Positions 22,126-34,559 are shown, counted from the stretch's first letter. The stretch is 64,000 nt of DNA from Delphinapterus leucas (GCF_002288925.2 NW_022098066.1:82123973-82187972), one strand, 5' to 3'. The notes: generated by a model not told the origin, from the sequence alone. Translations and numbers: made by a program.

Positions 22126-23599
22126 AAAAGCTAAGAAAAAGGGTGATTTGCAGTTTATAGTGAATTTTCATCAGTGACGTCTCTTTTCAATCATTTTCTA
22201 GCCTTTCTGTAACCTGATTGGCACTGTTTCAAAACACAGCTTAATATTCCCAGAGTTAATGATCTCTAGGCACAGTTCAGTTCTAAAACAGAAGGTATCC
22301 TGAGCCCACTGTTCCATGACAAACTGAACTAAGCAAATGAAATCATGGGGGGGGGACATGGGGCAAGGATTCAGGCCCCATCTGGCCTTCAGGCACTTGG
22401 AAGGGAAGAGATGGCTTTAAAAATTAAAATGAAACTAAAATAGCAGTAATTTTGGCCAACCAGAATAATGAGGCAGGAGTTACAGATGTTTGTTTCTTCA
22501 AATCATAGCAGCAGACAATAAGCAAGAGCAGCCACCCCATTTGCACGGGGCTCAGGGACTGATGGTCCCTTGATGTTCATCTCAGCATCAGCACCCCACC
22601 ATAATCGCAATCAATGAGTCAAAGGATTTTTTATTCACAAGTGTAGAAAATGTAGAAACACGACTTCCTGACTAGGGGACCCCAATTCAAGGTGGCCTCT
22701 ATTCCTTCCTTCATCTATTTCCTTCTTTCTTTGTAAGAGCTTATCATCGTTTCCAAATAAAGGAAGCCTCAGAGGTAATGAAAGGAACAGGAGTCAGTTC
22801 TGCTCTTCTGGCCTCTCAAGCACATCATGACCGATATGAGACTACAGACAGATTGTTCATATTCTTTCTGTCCAGTGTTGCCTCGAAGGCATGATTTTCA
22901 TAATGGATTGTTTCTCTTTTGATAATGTACCTAGGCATCTTCTATATTTCAAAATCCATCCCATTTTTAATAAAATTCCCAAGTTCTTAAAGGTAGCACA
23001 TCTTCAAAATTGGAAGGAAGAACGTCTGGATATAATAGGCTCAGAATGTAGCAGAGTCCAACTTGCCCAACTATCAGTAAGTAGACTACTGCAGACTCTC
23101 ATCTGACTCCCAAGGAATACTTCTACAGCATAAGATTCGGATGGACCCCAGAAGTGCAAAGCAGATTTCTGAGTATCTGATGATACTGCCATATTTAGAC
23201 ATAAACAGCTATTTTAGCTCCCCAAAGTCACCAAGCTGCCCTCCTCCAGAAATAATTAGCAAGTGTCTATGATACAGTCCCTATTCTGAGGCAGGACTTG
23301 GTCATCTTTATAATCTGTGATGAACACAGCTAAGTCTTAAGACGGCAGGTCATACTTGTGACTTCTGAAGTTTTCCTTTTCAAACCCTCATCGACCAATT
23401 TTGGTTAAACACACTCCAATTTGGATCTACTCCCTTTAAGTGTCCTAGAAGACCCTAAGCCTCTCTGGATTCCCACAGAGGTGGAAAGGTCACGGTGGCA
23501 GCGACTACCCGGTAACTCAAGTCACTACATGCCAAAGGAGGCAGGGTGATGAAACCAGAGTTAGATGTAAGGTTCCTGAAAACAAGATGTTATTTTGCT

Positions 23600-23745
23600 C
23601 AGATGAAGAGCTCTGGAGATGGATGGTGGGGATGGTAGTGTAACAGTGTGAATGTCCTAAACACCACTGAACTGTATACTTAAAAATGGTAAAGATGGTA
23701 AACTTTAAGTTATGTGTATTTTACCTCAATTTAAAAATGTTCTTT
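23600..23745 (+). mobile_element. Old LINE-1 3' end in intron 23
   Basis: Shows aacaccactgaactgtatac and taaaaatggtaaagatggta, the 3' UTR of an older L1 subfamily. The rest of intron 23 (22130-23600 and 23750-24025) holds nothing recognised. Confidence 0.7.
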
Positions 23746-24025
23746 TGCTCAACTACTCCCAACATTCTATTTCTTTTTTTTTTTATATTTCTGCTACAAT
23801 ATGATATAATGAATGTATAACAAAAGAGATAGCATCTCTCAGGAATAGCAAACATCGATGGAGCACAGACCTAAGAAAAAATTGGGCCCTTGAATTAAGC
23901 TGGTCTAGTTTTTCACATGTGAGAAAAGCTTCACTCGGGTCTGGGATGTGTCATACAGGGCCCAATTTCCTCACTAAAATCCCCCTCCGAGGCAGAGTGG
24001 CTGGGGAGGCTGGAAAGTCACTCAC

Positions 24026-24262
24026 CGGTAAAGGCACTGCGGCAGACACACAGGTAGTCATTGGTAAGCTGTATGCAGTCTAGGCTGCCCTCAGAGCTGC
24101 AGGGGTTGGAGAGGCACTCGTTGATGTCTCCCTCACATCGCTCTCCAGCAAAGCCAGGCAAGCAGCGACAACTGTAGCCCCCAATCCTATCCACACACTG
24201 ACCACCATTAAGGCAGTGGGGACCCCTGGCACAGTCATCAATGTTCTCTTCACAAAGCAGGC
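24026..24262 (-). CDS. NOTCH2: NOTCH2 exon 23: EGF 32 and 33
   Basis: 237 bases, acceptor cgtccag, donor gtgagt, about residues 1220-1297. It encodes EGF 32 ([11 protein letters not shown]) and EGF 33 ([18 protein letters not shown]), the latter with the long loop between second and third cysteines seen in Notch proteins at this position. CVDRIGG replaces CMDRIGG of human. It lies downstream of the 4.2 kb intron 22. Confidence 0.95.
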
Positions 24263-24929
24263 CTGGACGAAAGAGAGGAGAGAGAGAAAATCATGACAAT
24301 CCTTGGAACGCTGCTTTCCAGCAAGGGAGAACCACCCTTGTTGGCACTTTCACAATTAGTCAGGTTACATTCCTCAGTCTGCGGTGGGAACTTTTAGGTC
24401 AGGCAGGGCAAAACACACTCTTGATCAAGGGCAGCTGCCATCCTCTTGGTCAGCAGTAAGGAAAGAATGTACTCAGGGCTTCACGCGTACTCTCCCACAC
24501 AACCGAAAGAAGCAACTCACTAGGTAGTAGCTAGCATTATTTTCATTAATTTATTCATTTTGATTCAAAATATAAAAACAGTTAAAAAATAGCAATAAAT
24601 AAATAAATAGATTACAAGTAAGAATTGGAAGTAAATTTTGAGTGACATAATTGACTTCTCCTGTAAAATAGTATAAGTGCACTAATGTCTTATATTGAAA
24701 AAACAGAGGGGAAGTATCCTGTTGAGAGCTCAAAGGTTATTCCATTTAAAACAGAACTCATTCAATGTGCTGTAATTGTAAATGAGCCATCAAGCATGAG
24801 TATCTGTAAATATTTTTGAGAGAGAAACAAAAGAAACCAATGACTATTCTAGAAATGATTTCGTGATTAATTCAAAACATTGCAAAAGAAAGGAGAGCAG
24901 TTCTGTATTCCTACCACTTGTAATAGCAA

Positions 24930-26470
24930 GACTATTGGGAAGAAAAGAAAAATATAAGAAAAGGCCTCATTTTCAATAGCAGTAGCAAAAGATAAAATAC
25001 CTAAGAATAATCTTAACGAGAAATGTGCTACACCTACGTGAAGACTTTCAAACAGGCCTGAAAGGCTCAAAAGGAAACTTGAATACATGGAAAGACACTG
25101 TGGTTTGGTTAGGAAGACTCCTCATCATAAAGACGCCAGCCTTCTTTACACAAATTCGTAAATTTAATGCGACTCCGATAAAAATACTAACAGGAATTTT
25201 AATAGACAATCTGATTCTAAAATTATATAGAAAAACAAACTATAACCACAGCCTGGAAAACTGTGAAAAAGAAGATCCTTAATATTTAAAGCAGAGAGGC
25301 ATTGATAAATTAATAGAATAAGAGAACAAAAGGAAAGCCCAGAAAAACACCCAAATACACATGGGAATTTAGAATTTGATAAAGGTGCCATCTCAAATCA
25401 CTGTATGAAAAGATCAAACATTCAGTAAATTGTGTTGGGACAAGTCAGTAGCCATATGGAAAAAGTTCTCCAGTATTCTAGTACTTGAAGAAAATATGTG
25501 AGAATTCCTTTATAATCTTAGAATGTGAACAGTGTTGCTGACTAGGATTCAAAATACAGAAACCATAAAAAAAAACCCTGATAAATTCAACCTGATTAAA
25601 AATAAAAATCTCTGCATGAAAAATTCCCATAAAGAAAATTAAGAAACAAAAAGCAATACATCGGGAATATACTTATATTTTGTTTCATAGACATCTGTTC
25701 TCTGTAAAATATTAAGGTAAACAACATAACAGGAAAAAAGGATACAGATATGAACAGAGAAACCATAGAAAAAAGAAAACCAAATGACTCTTAAATGAGA
25801 GTATGTCCATTCACATTGAGGAGAAGCCCATAGGTTTGCTCATACATTGCAATTCAGTAATATCAACCAAAATTACAAATGCACATATTCTCTAAACCAG
25901 CAAGTCCATTTCTGAAAATTTATTCTACAAATACACTTACACACATGCTAGACAATTCACGTGTCTATCATTAGGGCACTGGTTAAGTAAAATATGGTAT
26001 GCCCATAAAAGGGATTTCTGCAGAATAAAAAAGATTAAGGAGGTTCTATATTTTGATATAGAAACATCTCCAATTAAGTTAAAAAAAAAGTGCAAAATAC
26101 TGTGTCTAATCTATCTTCAGAGTAAGAAGTGGGTATTAAAAATATTTTTGTCCCTGGCTTCTCTATACATAAAGAAACCCTGAAGGATACATTAAAAAAA
26201 AAACTCAAGAAAGATACACAGAAAACTAAAGAAAAGTGGTGTTTACTTGTTTGTGAGAGAAGGAGAACTAGGTATATGGGAAAGAGATTTTTCACTGTAT
26301 GCTCCTTCTACGTGTGTGTGTGTGTGTGTGTGTTGGGGTGGGGGGTTGTATAAAATTGTGGACCATGTGCATACATTACCTATTAACAAACAAAATCAAA
26401 AATTGCAAAGTAAAAGCAAACCGGTATGTGCTCCCACTCTCATAGAATATTTGGTATTCTATGGACTGCT
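24930..26470 (+). mobile_element. Ancient LINE-1 ORF2 remnant in intron 22
   Basis: Degraded reverse-transcriptase region seen on the plus strand: aaaagataaaatacctaaga, aaatttaatgcgactccgat, aaacaaactataaccacagcc. Further along are gggcactggttaagtaaaat and 3' material. Many stops, no complete frame. A (TG)n tract lies at 26311-26332. Confidence 0.75.
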
Positions 26471-26589
26471 AGTAAAATGAACACAGATGCTTATCCTCCC
26501 GTCAGAATAGAACCAGCAGTCATGAACAGACCTATCAAGTAAAAGAGAGGTCAACCTCAGCCTGAGGCAGAAGAACTATTACAGTTAGC

Positions 26590-27130
26590 TCTTGACATGG
26601 GGGACTGGAGGCAACCCAGGCCAAGATCCAAAGCTCAGGAGTATAGAAAGAAAAGCAATAGTGGTAACTCTAGCAATGAGGCTGTGGGACTTGAGAGTCC
26701 TCTGGAATGTTCACCAAGGGCCAGAGAGAAATAAATACCACTCCACATATCTAACCAAACACAACAGTATAATAACTCAACGAGTTCTAAGTATGACAAA
26801 CTCAAAGAGATCCACACCTACACACATCATAAAAGACAGAGAATTTTGAAAGCATCAAGAGAGAAGAGACTCATCATGTACAGGGATCCTCAATAAGGTT
26901 AGCAGCTAATTTCTCATTAAAAAAATGGAGGTCAAATCACATGGGATGGGATGACACATTCAAAGTACCAGAAGAAAAAGACTGTTAATAATAATAGCAA
27001 AACTATCATTTCAGCCATCCTTAACAAATGGTTAGAAGAGAGAAATTTCGTTGCCTTATGAAATGATCCATTCTAGGACTGATATCTCTAATTAATAAAA
27101 AGTTAACGGTTAAAAAAAAAAAGTTAATGG
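26590..27130 (+). mobile_element. Ancient LINE-1-like piece in intron 22
   Basis: Pieces such as catcaagagagaagagactc, agcagctaatttctcatta and ccatccttaacaaatgg resemble the end of L1 ORF1. Heavily diverged; boundaries are guesses. Confidence 0.5.
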
Positions 27131-27144
27131 TATAGAAGAGATTT

Positions 27145-27475
27145 TAGTGTAGATGAATATCCATGTGCTTGCCTACATTTCCCACTCTCCCTTGAAGCCA
27201 GGTTGAGACCATTTTACTACTTCTGGCCAGTACACTGTGAGCCGTAGTGACGGGTGTCACTTCCAGACTGAGGTATTGAAAGCTGCTGCATGACCCTGTA
27301 AGTCTGTCCCTCTTCCCCTGCTGTGGAGGTCTTGGAGGCCCCGTGCTGCAAGCCACATTTCTAAAATATAAAGAGAGGTAGCCCAACACACTCAGACTTG
27401 ATCTGAGTGACAAAAAAAAAAAATTGTTGTGTTAAGCCACTGAGATTTGAGGTTTAATTTGCTGCTACCAGAATC
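27145..27475 (+). repeat. Unnamed old dispersed repeat in intron 22
   Basis: Ends in the recurrent mammalian phrase gttgtgttaagccactgaga after an A-run. I have seen this ending in dispersed repeats but cannot name the family with confidence. Confidence 0.45.
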
Positions 27476-28443
27476 ACAGCTTGTCCCATACAGTACAAGT
27501 ATTCAAAGGACCAAGCTAACAGCAAGTCAAAATTAACTTCTACTTCTCTTTCAAGCACTGAGCAGAGAACTCAGTACTTTTATAGGACAAATCTTCAAAT
27601 ATTCAAAGGCTGTTTCTCCCTAATTTTTTCTTCCCCGTTAACCTCATTGTTCAATAACTAGCCTACTAGTGGGGTACTCTTCCATTTTAATTTAGTCAAA
27701 CTCTGAACTCAAGAAGGGTAAATTACCAAAATTCACTGACACAAAGGTCTAAGACAGTATAAATATTTCTCTAACATTCTATTCTCTTTGACAATGAGAA
27801 TCAATTTCCCACCATTGTGGATGGCCTCTTACTTTTTATTTTTTTCACAAGCTGCTCAGAGCAGGTACCATTATAACTACATCTCTTCTAAAAAACAATA
27901 CTCTAAGCTCTTTCCAAGAGATTGTTTGGAGGCAGGGGAATGCCCCTGGCAAAATGATGGCTCCATCATCCACCATCTAGGGTTGTATCTCATTAGGTCT
28001 TACTGCCATTCTTAGTTACAGTCTTGGGCCATCAGTGTTCTCCCCTGGCCTTATGAAAATAGGCAAATGTTTTCATGTCATTCATTTCCCCACTTTATGG
28101 AGGCAAAACTTGGCAATTTTAAAAAAATACATGAGCTGGTAAATATGAATTATTTTTTCAAGAGGCCACTAGCTGTCTTCCTGTGAAGCACCAAGAAATC
28201 TTGCTAACCAGATTAACTTTGTTGCAACCTTATGTCATTTTCACATGCTGTGTTTCACGGATTTCAACAACAACCGGACAGAATTGGAGTCAGAACATCA
28301 GAGCGAGGCAAGAGATGAATGAAATGGCTTGAATTACCAGGATTCAGATAATGCTTGATTTTTAAAAACCCACTCAACACTAAAAATGCATTTATAACTT
28401 AGAGAATGCCCTGGATGGAAGACAGGTAAGGCTGATTTCATAC
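27476..28443 (-). other. NOTCH2 intron 22, part nearest exon 22
   Basis: No repeat or gene recognised. Confidence 0.5.
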
Positions 28444-28576
28444 CCCGAGTGCCTGGTGGGCAGGAGCACTTGAAATGGTTCACAAGGTCGATACAGGTGC
28501 CTCCATTCTGGCATGGCTGGTTCTGGCACTCATCCACTTCATACTCGCAATTGACACCCTGATATCCTGGGACACA
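28444..28576 (-). CDS. NOTCH2: NOTCH2 exon 22: EGF repeat 31
   Basis: 133 bases, acceptor cttggcag, donor gtatga, about residues 1175-1218. It begins with the last cysteine segment of EGF 30 ([10 protein letters not shown]) and encodes EGF 31 ([17 protein letters not shown]). No residue difference from human is evident to me. The donor (GGG then gtatga) is weaker than its neighbours. Confidence 0.95.
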
Positions 28577-30151
28577 CTGCCAAGAGCAAGCAAAACGAAC
28601 AGGAAATATTGGCCCATTGTAGGACACAGACCTTGAGAGCAAATGAGATCTGGTAAGTTACCTGTGACCCTCTTCCCCCAGCCCTAGTACGCTTCTCTGG
28701 CATCATCACACTCTCTTCTAACAACCTCGTGCAGAGTTAGCTCACATCTTACTGGCATTTATCACTTCCAGCCGAAAGTGGCAAAAAGCCACTTGAAGGG
28801 GAAGGCAAGGACTGAATATTCTGAGCGATATTTCAGATGATGCCTGTGCAAAACTTTCGTCCCTCCTGTGTGCAGGCTTCCCCTAAAATATGCATTCCTT
28901 TGTATGTGATGAGGACCCTGTGACTCACTCAAATGGTATGTGTGGATGGTAGTAAAGATATCACATGTATGGATCTCCAGGTTCAGGAAACTACATGTTT
29001 AAGTGTGAGAAACTGACTGGTATGGGGTGAGGGCCCAGAGAGGTGGGCTAGCTAGCTGGGCTAGAGGTAGGGGTTCCAGGGCTTTTAGGGCTCATCAAGA
29101 AAGAAGATACCGACCACAAAGTGGCTCTATTTGGGAAATGCTTTGAGTCCCTCACAGCATAAGATCATCCAGAGGGAGAAAGAGGGTAAGGAGAGGAGCG
29201 CAGATGAACTTGGAAGGAAGGGGGTTACAGAGATGGGGCTGACGTGTTTGGTGATATCACTCAGCAGCCAGGCCAAGGTCTGTGGATCAGAGAGCTCTGA
29301 AGGGCAGCTGTGGCTTGGTATCTTCATGTCCTGGGGCTTATCTTACCTATGGCTAGCAGTGTCTGGTGCAGGTTTGCAGAATATACAAAGCAGGCAGGCT
29401 CTAAGTGGCTAAATTCTACTTATTAATGCTATGTTTAAAACAACTGGATGTGTAAAAATTTGAGTTTGGTTCCAGTGGTTTTTGAGCTAACAGGTCTCAG
29501 CCTGCTGTGAAGAAATAAACAACTTAGGGACCAATATACAGATGCCATCTTTGGCTCATTTATGATAAGTAGACAAGCAAAGCTTTTCTCAGTGTTGCTT
29601 GGTGGTCTAAATTGGGATCAAATCCACGTCTCTGGTCTTTTGTTAAAATCTTGATCTAACCATTATCAGCCCAGACATTAAGAAGACATGACATGTCCCT
29701 TAAAAGACACACACATCCTCAAGTATACACATGACACTACACAGAACAGGCTAAGCAACATTTTCTTGAGAGAATTATTAGTTGGTTGATCAATGACTGT
29801 ATACAAAGATGACATGGGTCAAAGGGACACGCCTCAAAGTGGCTTCTCCTATCTCAACTGCTATTCAGGGAAATACCAGGAGCCGCAGGGCTGGGTGGGA
29901 CTGTGAAATGCACAGCAGGCGAATGTTGGCTTTCAGACCTCTGTAAAATTATCTTACCAGAGCTATTTTAACTTATTGCACAGGGGGACTGAAAAAAAAC
30001 AGTGATTAGTAAACACTGTAATTGTAACTGGAAAAAAAATCTATAAATTGTGAAAATAAGACATAAGCAGCTAAACTCAATATGTTAATGTTCGTAGGAG
30101 TTGTGCCATCTTCTGGGAGGTCTCTGACCTCTCCCTGCTCATCTTACTTAC
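28577..30151 (-). other. NOTCH2 intron 21
   Basis: 1,575 bases without recognisable repeat. Unusually clean compared with neighbouring introns. Confidence 0.55.
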
Positions 30152-30336
30152 CTCACATCTGTATCCACCAATGAAGTCCCTGCAGGTGGCTCCGTGCTGG
30201 CAAGGATTGGACGAGCACTCATCCAGCTGATCCTCACAGTAGCTCCCGGTGTAGCCCAGGGGGCACTGGCAGTGATGCGAGTTGCCAGCACTGATACAGA
30301 TGCCTGAGTGCTGGCACAGGCGGTCAACGGGCACCC
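30152..30336 (-). CDS. NOTCH2: NOTCH2 exon 21: end of EGF 29 and EGF 30
   Basis: 185 bases, acceptor tttcccag, donor gtaagt, about residues 1114-1174. It completes EGF 29, which has an unusually long spacing before its second cysteine ([14 protein letters not shown]), and encodes EGF 30 ([17 protein letters not shown]). Pro-Val-Asp-Arg stands where human, as I recall it, has Leu-Val-Glu-His. The exon ends in a complete Glu codon. Confidence 0.95.
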
Positions 30337-30718
30337 CTGGGAAACCCAGTGGAGGAAGAAACATCATGGAAGAGCATACAACACGTCAGGTTCAGACCAA
30401 CGAATCTAAGCCGGTTGACACATCAAACTTTATTATTGTCTAGTTCACAATCCTCGGTACCAGCTTTATATTAAAAATAAACAAGCCCTGAAAGTGGAAT
30501 ACGCCTTCCTTTCACTTCAAATACCTTTCTTTTTGGAACCTCTAGAGCTGTTCCTCTGCCCTTTCACCTTCTGTTTCAGACCCTTTCTCCAGAGTCTTCT
30601 CCATCCACTCCTGTCTTCCCTTCCCTCTCCTTCCATGATAACAATATTTGCCCTAAAACGCTGCTGGTCAGTCAATACTTTGTGGACGGACCCTTGAGTC
30701 TGAGGGGGCACAGCTCAC
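30337..30718 (-). other. NOTCH2 intron 20
   Basis: 382 bases, no feature; the part before exon 20's end is CT-rich on the plus strand near 30530-30650. Confidence 0.5.
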
Positions 30719-30872
30719 CTCTGTGGGAGGCCGCAACCTCACAGGAGACATTGGGCACGTCACAGTAAGCACCAGCCCATCCAGACGGACACAGGCACCG
30801 GGACTGTGCTTTTTCCTGAATGCAAGTACCTTTGTTTTTACATGGAGACCGACTACAGAGGTTCACCAGGGT
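30719..30872 (-). CDS. NOTCH2: NOTCH2 exon 20: EGF 28 and first part of 29
   Basis: 154 bases, acceptor gtttcag, donor gtgagc, about residues 1062-1112. It encodes EGF 28, a non-calcium repeat ([17 protein letters not shown]), and the start of EGF 29 ([10 protein letters not shown]). The first codon is complete (ACC). In the loop, [10 protein letters not shown] differs from human at several positions, which is common in this part of the receptor. Confidence 0.95.
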
Positions 30873-31561
30873 CTGAAACAGGGGCATACACATACATCAA
30901 CATTCAGACACCAGAAACGAAAAAAAAAAGTTACACTGCATTTTAAGAAATCAAAGGAAAGCATATTAATTAATAATTTTAAAAAAAGAGCCCTCACCCA
31001 AGCCTTAAACTTAGATCCACTGTCCCCAGATAATCCAATCATTTTATACAGTCTAATTCCTTTTGGCTCTGCTATTTAAAAATTCTTACCACACAAGTTT
31101 AAGAATTTGAGGAAGCCCAATAGGTTAAGTTATCCCCTACGCCACACTTACATCTAGAAACATGGCCACCCTATGGGGCTAGAAAGAAAGAGAGAGTTAA
31201 AGCTGTCAGACAGCCCCTATGTGCTGCTCCTGAGTGAGAAATCCACGTGGGGCTTGATCAAATCTGTCTGCGGTGAATATGAGTGAAAGGATTTAAAGCC
31301 TGTTAATAAACCTAAAAACTGTCAAAGAGCTTATTTGATGGGAGAAACTCAGGCTTATGAAAAGCATGAGACAAAGACTGTGAGTGAACTAGCACCTTCT
31401 CCAAAACTCACATGTGGTGGCCTGGCCCCCGGCGAGAGGAAGGCCATACTCAACAATACAGACCTTTTGTGAAAGAAAGGGGGAAGGGCAGAGCGCTCCA
31501 CGAGCACCTGTAGTCTGCACTGTGAGAACAAGCAGGAGCCCTGTGAAGAATACCCTCCTGA

Positions 31562-31840
31562 AGGGTAAGCTATGACAAAGCGAGAGAGAGGCATGGACAT
31601 ATATACACTACCAAACGTAAGGTAGATAGCTAGTGGGAAGCAGCCGCATAGCACAGGGAGATCAGCTCCGTGCTTGGTGACCGCCTGGAGGGGTGGGATA
31701 GGGAGGGTGGGAGGGAGGGAGATGCAAGAGGGAAGAGATAGGGGAACATATGTATAACTGATTCACTTTGTTATAAAGCAGAAACTAACACACCATTGTA
31801 AACCAATTATATTCCAATAAAGATGTAAAAAAAAAAAAAA
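31562..31840 (+). mobile_element. Young 5'-truncated LINE-1 in intron 19
   Basis: Only the last about 280 bases of the 3' UTR plus A-tail. It lies between 12-base perfect target duplications ataccctcctga at 31550-31561 and 31841-31852. Its sequence is very close to that of the 51886 copy (cagccgcatagcacagggag), so it belongs to a recent subfamily. Confidence 0.95.
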
Positions 31841-32029
31841 ATACCCTCCTGATCCACAGAATCAGCGACAAGCTGTTTAACAGGCAGAGGTGCTTATAGC
31901 ACCTTTGCTTATGGCAAAGCCTTATTGAAGTATACTCTGTAAGTCTAGTTAAACTTGGCCATTTATTCCTAAGTTCTTTGGACTGCTGTTATTCTATCAT
32001 GTACCATTGTTTGAGAGGTAAAGCTACAT

Positions 32030-32170
32030 AAAATTAAACACAATGCTGTTTGGTACGCAACCTTGGAAAAGTTACTTTGCCCCTCTGGGGCTCAGTTTCT
32101 TCTTCCACGAAATGAAAGGCTGGACCAGTCAGCTCTGAGGGATCCTTCCCTTATAAGAGTCTATGAAAAC
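32030..32170 (+). repeat. MIR SINE piece in intron 19
   Basis: Seen: aagttactttgcccctctgg, ctcagtttcttcttccacga. The rest of intron 19 (30873-32609) has no other named repeat. Confidence 0.65.
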
Positions 32171-32609
32171 GTATATTATTATAAATAGTTGAATTTAAAA
32201 GACATGTGAATAGCTTGGTATTGAGACTGTTACAATATTGCAAGATATGATAATTCTCATTATCCCCTTAGATGTTGTACCTGAATTTTTAAAATCATAT
32301 TTTGATTGTTCTTTATTTCCCTTTTTGTATTTCCTAAATGATATCTATGTGCTTATTTTCCACATGCATTTTCTGCAGTTCTTGGTTAGCCTGTTATAAC
32401 AATTTTATATTTGTTAATCCATATAATCTTGCCAGTGTCACCATTTTGGAATCTACCAGCTATTAAGAAGCTCTCCAGATTTATCTCAGGGACATCCCTA
32501 AGACACAGAACTTTCTCTTTTGGGTGGGGCTTATTCTGCCTAGAAAAGTAATAGGTGTAATATTCAACTATTCTGAGGGAGCTGAATGAATGGGATGGAG
32601 TCTAATTAC

Positions 32610-32811
32610 CTGACAGTTTTTCCCAGTGTAGCCCAATGGGCAGATGCAGCGGTAGGTACCCAGGCCATCAACACATACTCCTTCATTCAGGCATGGATGA
32701 GAGTTGCATTCATTGATCTCATGGAGGCAGAAGGGGCCAGTGAAGCCCACAGGGCACAAGCAAGAGAAGGAGTTAATCCCATCGATACATGTGCCACCGT
32801 TGAAACAGGAG
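32610..32811 (-). CDS. NOTCH2: NOTCH2 exon 19: EGF 26 and 27
   Basis: 202 bases, acceptor gtcttag, donor gtaatt, about residues 995-1061. It completes EGF 26 (CFNGGTC, O-fucose consensus) and encodes EGF 27 ([17 protein letters not shown], which lacks Ser/Thr before the third cysteine where human has CLNEGTC, so the O-fucose site seems lost). It ends in a complete Gln codon (KNCQ), the first phase-0 junction of the window. Confidence 0.95.
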
Positions 32812-33413
32812 CTAAGACGCAAACAGGGAGAACAACATTAGCTATGTAATCTGGTTCCTCTGACCTGCTATTTAAAAACTAAGGTTCCTGGAATCTAAGA
32901 TATTACAGAGGCAAATACTCCTGAGCACCCAAAACTCCTATATCCAGTAAACTTTACCTTTTTCCAAACTAGAATGGGCACCAGTCAGCCTGAATCTCAG
33001 CTTCCTTTGCACAGCCAAAAAGATTAGAGGAGTATTTAAAAGTCTGAGCTTATTAGAGGCTGAGGCTCCTAAAGAAAGTGAAGGTTTCCAAGTTTTACCC
33101 CGTGCTTCTGTAGCTTTCCATGTCTCAAATTTCATTTTATCCCTAAGTCAATTTAATTTATAAGGGAAGTGTTAAATAAATAGCTCTTGACTCTAGATTT
33201 CTTTATGGAAGAGAAACAGAACAAATTTGTTGATAATTAAAGAAGAAACAAACCTCCCAGAAATTACTTAAAGAGGGATGACAAATCTGCAAAGAAACAG
33301 GAATTTCTTAATTGTCAACTAAAATGAACAAGAGACCAAAAGGGTATGGAATAGAATTATAGCTCTTTCTGTTCCCTATGCAAGCAACAAATGATGATCC
33401 ATCTCACTAAGTT

Positions 33414-33634
33414 GTTTTTTTTTTTTTTTTTTTTTTTTTTTTGCAGTACGTGGGCCTCTCACTGCTGTGGCCTCTCCCGTTGTGGAGCACAGGCTCCGGA
33501 CGCGCAGGCTCAGCGGCCATGGCTCACGGGCCCAGCCGCTCCGCGGCATGCGGGATCCTCCCGGACCGGGGCACGAACCCGTGTCCCCTGCATCAGCAGG
33601 CAGACTCTCAACCACTGTGCCACCAGGGAAGCCC
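33414..33634 (-). mobile_element. CHR-2 SINE, antisense orientation, intron 18
   Basis: The plus strand shows about 28 T followed by the reversed element ending ccaccagggaagccc. It is flanked by a 12-base perfect duplication, tctcactaagtt, at 33402-33413 and 33635-33646. This one lies in the same direction as NOTCH2. The remainder of intron 18 (32812-33400) shows nothing. Confidence 0.95.
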
Positions 33635-33843
33635 TCTCACTAAGTTTTTCAACCTCTAACCTTTGAGCTTGTAACTAGATGTCTACAAGGACTCAGGAAC
33701 TAGGAAATAAGAGATGATTATGGGGTGGGATCCAAGTGGATGCCTTATGCCTGTCCCTTGATCCCAGTACTGTGCTCTGTAGTTTCCTCCTGTTTCTCCC
33801 TTTGCCCCTAAGACACTGGTGCCTGAGGACACGGGCTGCTCAC

Positions 33844-34072
33844 CTCTCAGTGCACTCGTCAATGTTGTTCTCACAGTGGACTCCATCAAATCCCGCCTGG
33901 CACTTGCAGGTGTAACTGTTGACATAGTCAGAGCAGGTCCCTCCGTTCTTACAGGGTTCACTCAGACACTCATCCATGTCTGTCTGACACCTGTCCCCAG
34001 TGAAGCCCGGAAGGCATAGGCAGGAGAAAGTATTCACTCCGTCTACACAGGAACCTCCATTCTGGCAAGGAT
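33844..34072 (-). CDS. NOTCH2: NOTCH2 exon 18: EGF 24-25 and start of 26
   Basis: 229 bases, acceptor ggcttag, donor gtgagc, about residues 919-993. It completes EGF 24 (PCQNGGSC, O-fucose consensus), encodes EGF 25 ([17 protein letters not shown]) and starts EGF 26 (NIDECTES). Both complete repeats keep six cysteines. The Asp in DMDEC and in NIDEC replaces Asn of the human sequence as I recall it, moving both sites nearer the calcium-binding consensus. Confidence 0.95.
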
Positions 34073-34559
34073 CTAAGCCATTGCACACAAGAATTAGAAC
34101 TCTGAACAGCAGCATCAAGTTAACCTTAGACTCATAAAGGTGAGTACCCTGCACTGAGTCACACAAGGAACAGAAACAATTCTGACTTTTCTTTGCATCT
34201 ATTTTGCCCTGACTCCTCCATTTATGAAAATGAATGCAGTAACACTTCCCTGAGATTCTTAATAATAAGAATCTGTTTAATACCTGGAATGAACTTTCCA
34301 TATACCACTAACAGTTTTGCAAACTTAATAGTCATAAAACTTGTATTTGTCCCACAAACTTGCATTTGTAAATCAAATGTATGCCCCAATACACAGAATC
34401 TCAGAAATATCAGTAAAGATTTTCAAAAGGTGTATGTGGTGGTGGAGTGGGTTGGGTAGGCTGGAATAGATATTAATCAGCCCCCTGCACTAATCTATCT
34501 TTGCTTTCTTTTCCCTCACACTCTTCCTTTCTTCCCTCATTTCATTTTTCAAATGCACA

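Noticed and set aside
33391..33666. Open frames with Arg-, Gly- and Pro-rich text near SINEs (also 46316-46648, 61080-61377)
   Set aside because: They are translations of the CHR SINEs themselves. All SINE copies give the same phrases.
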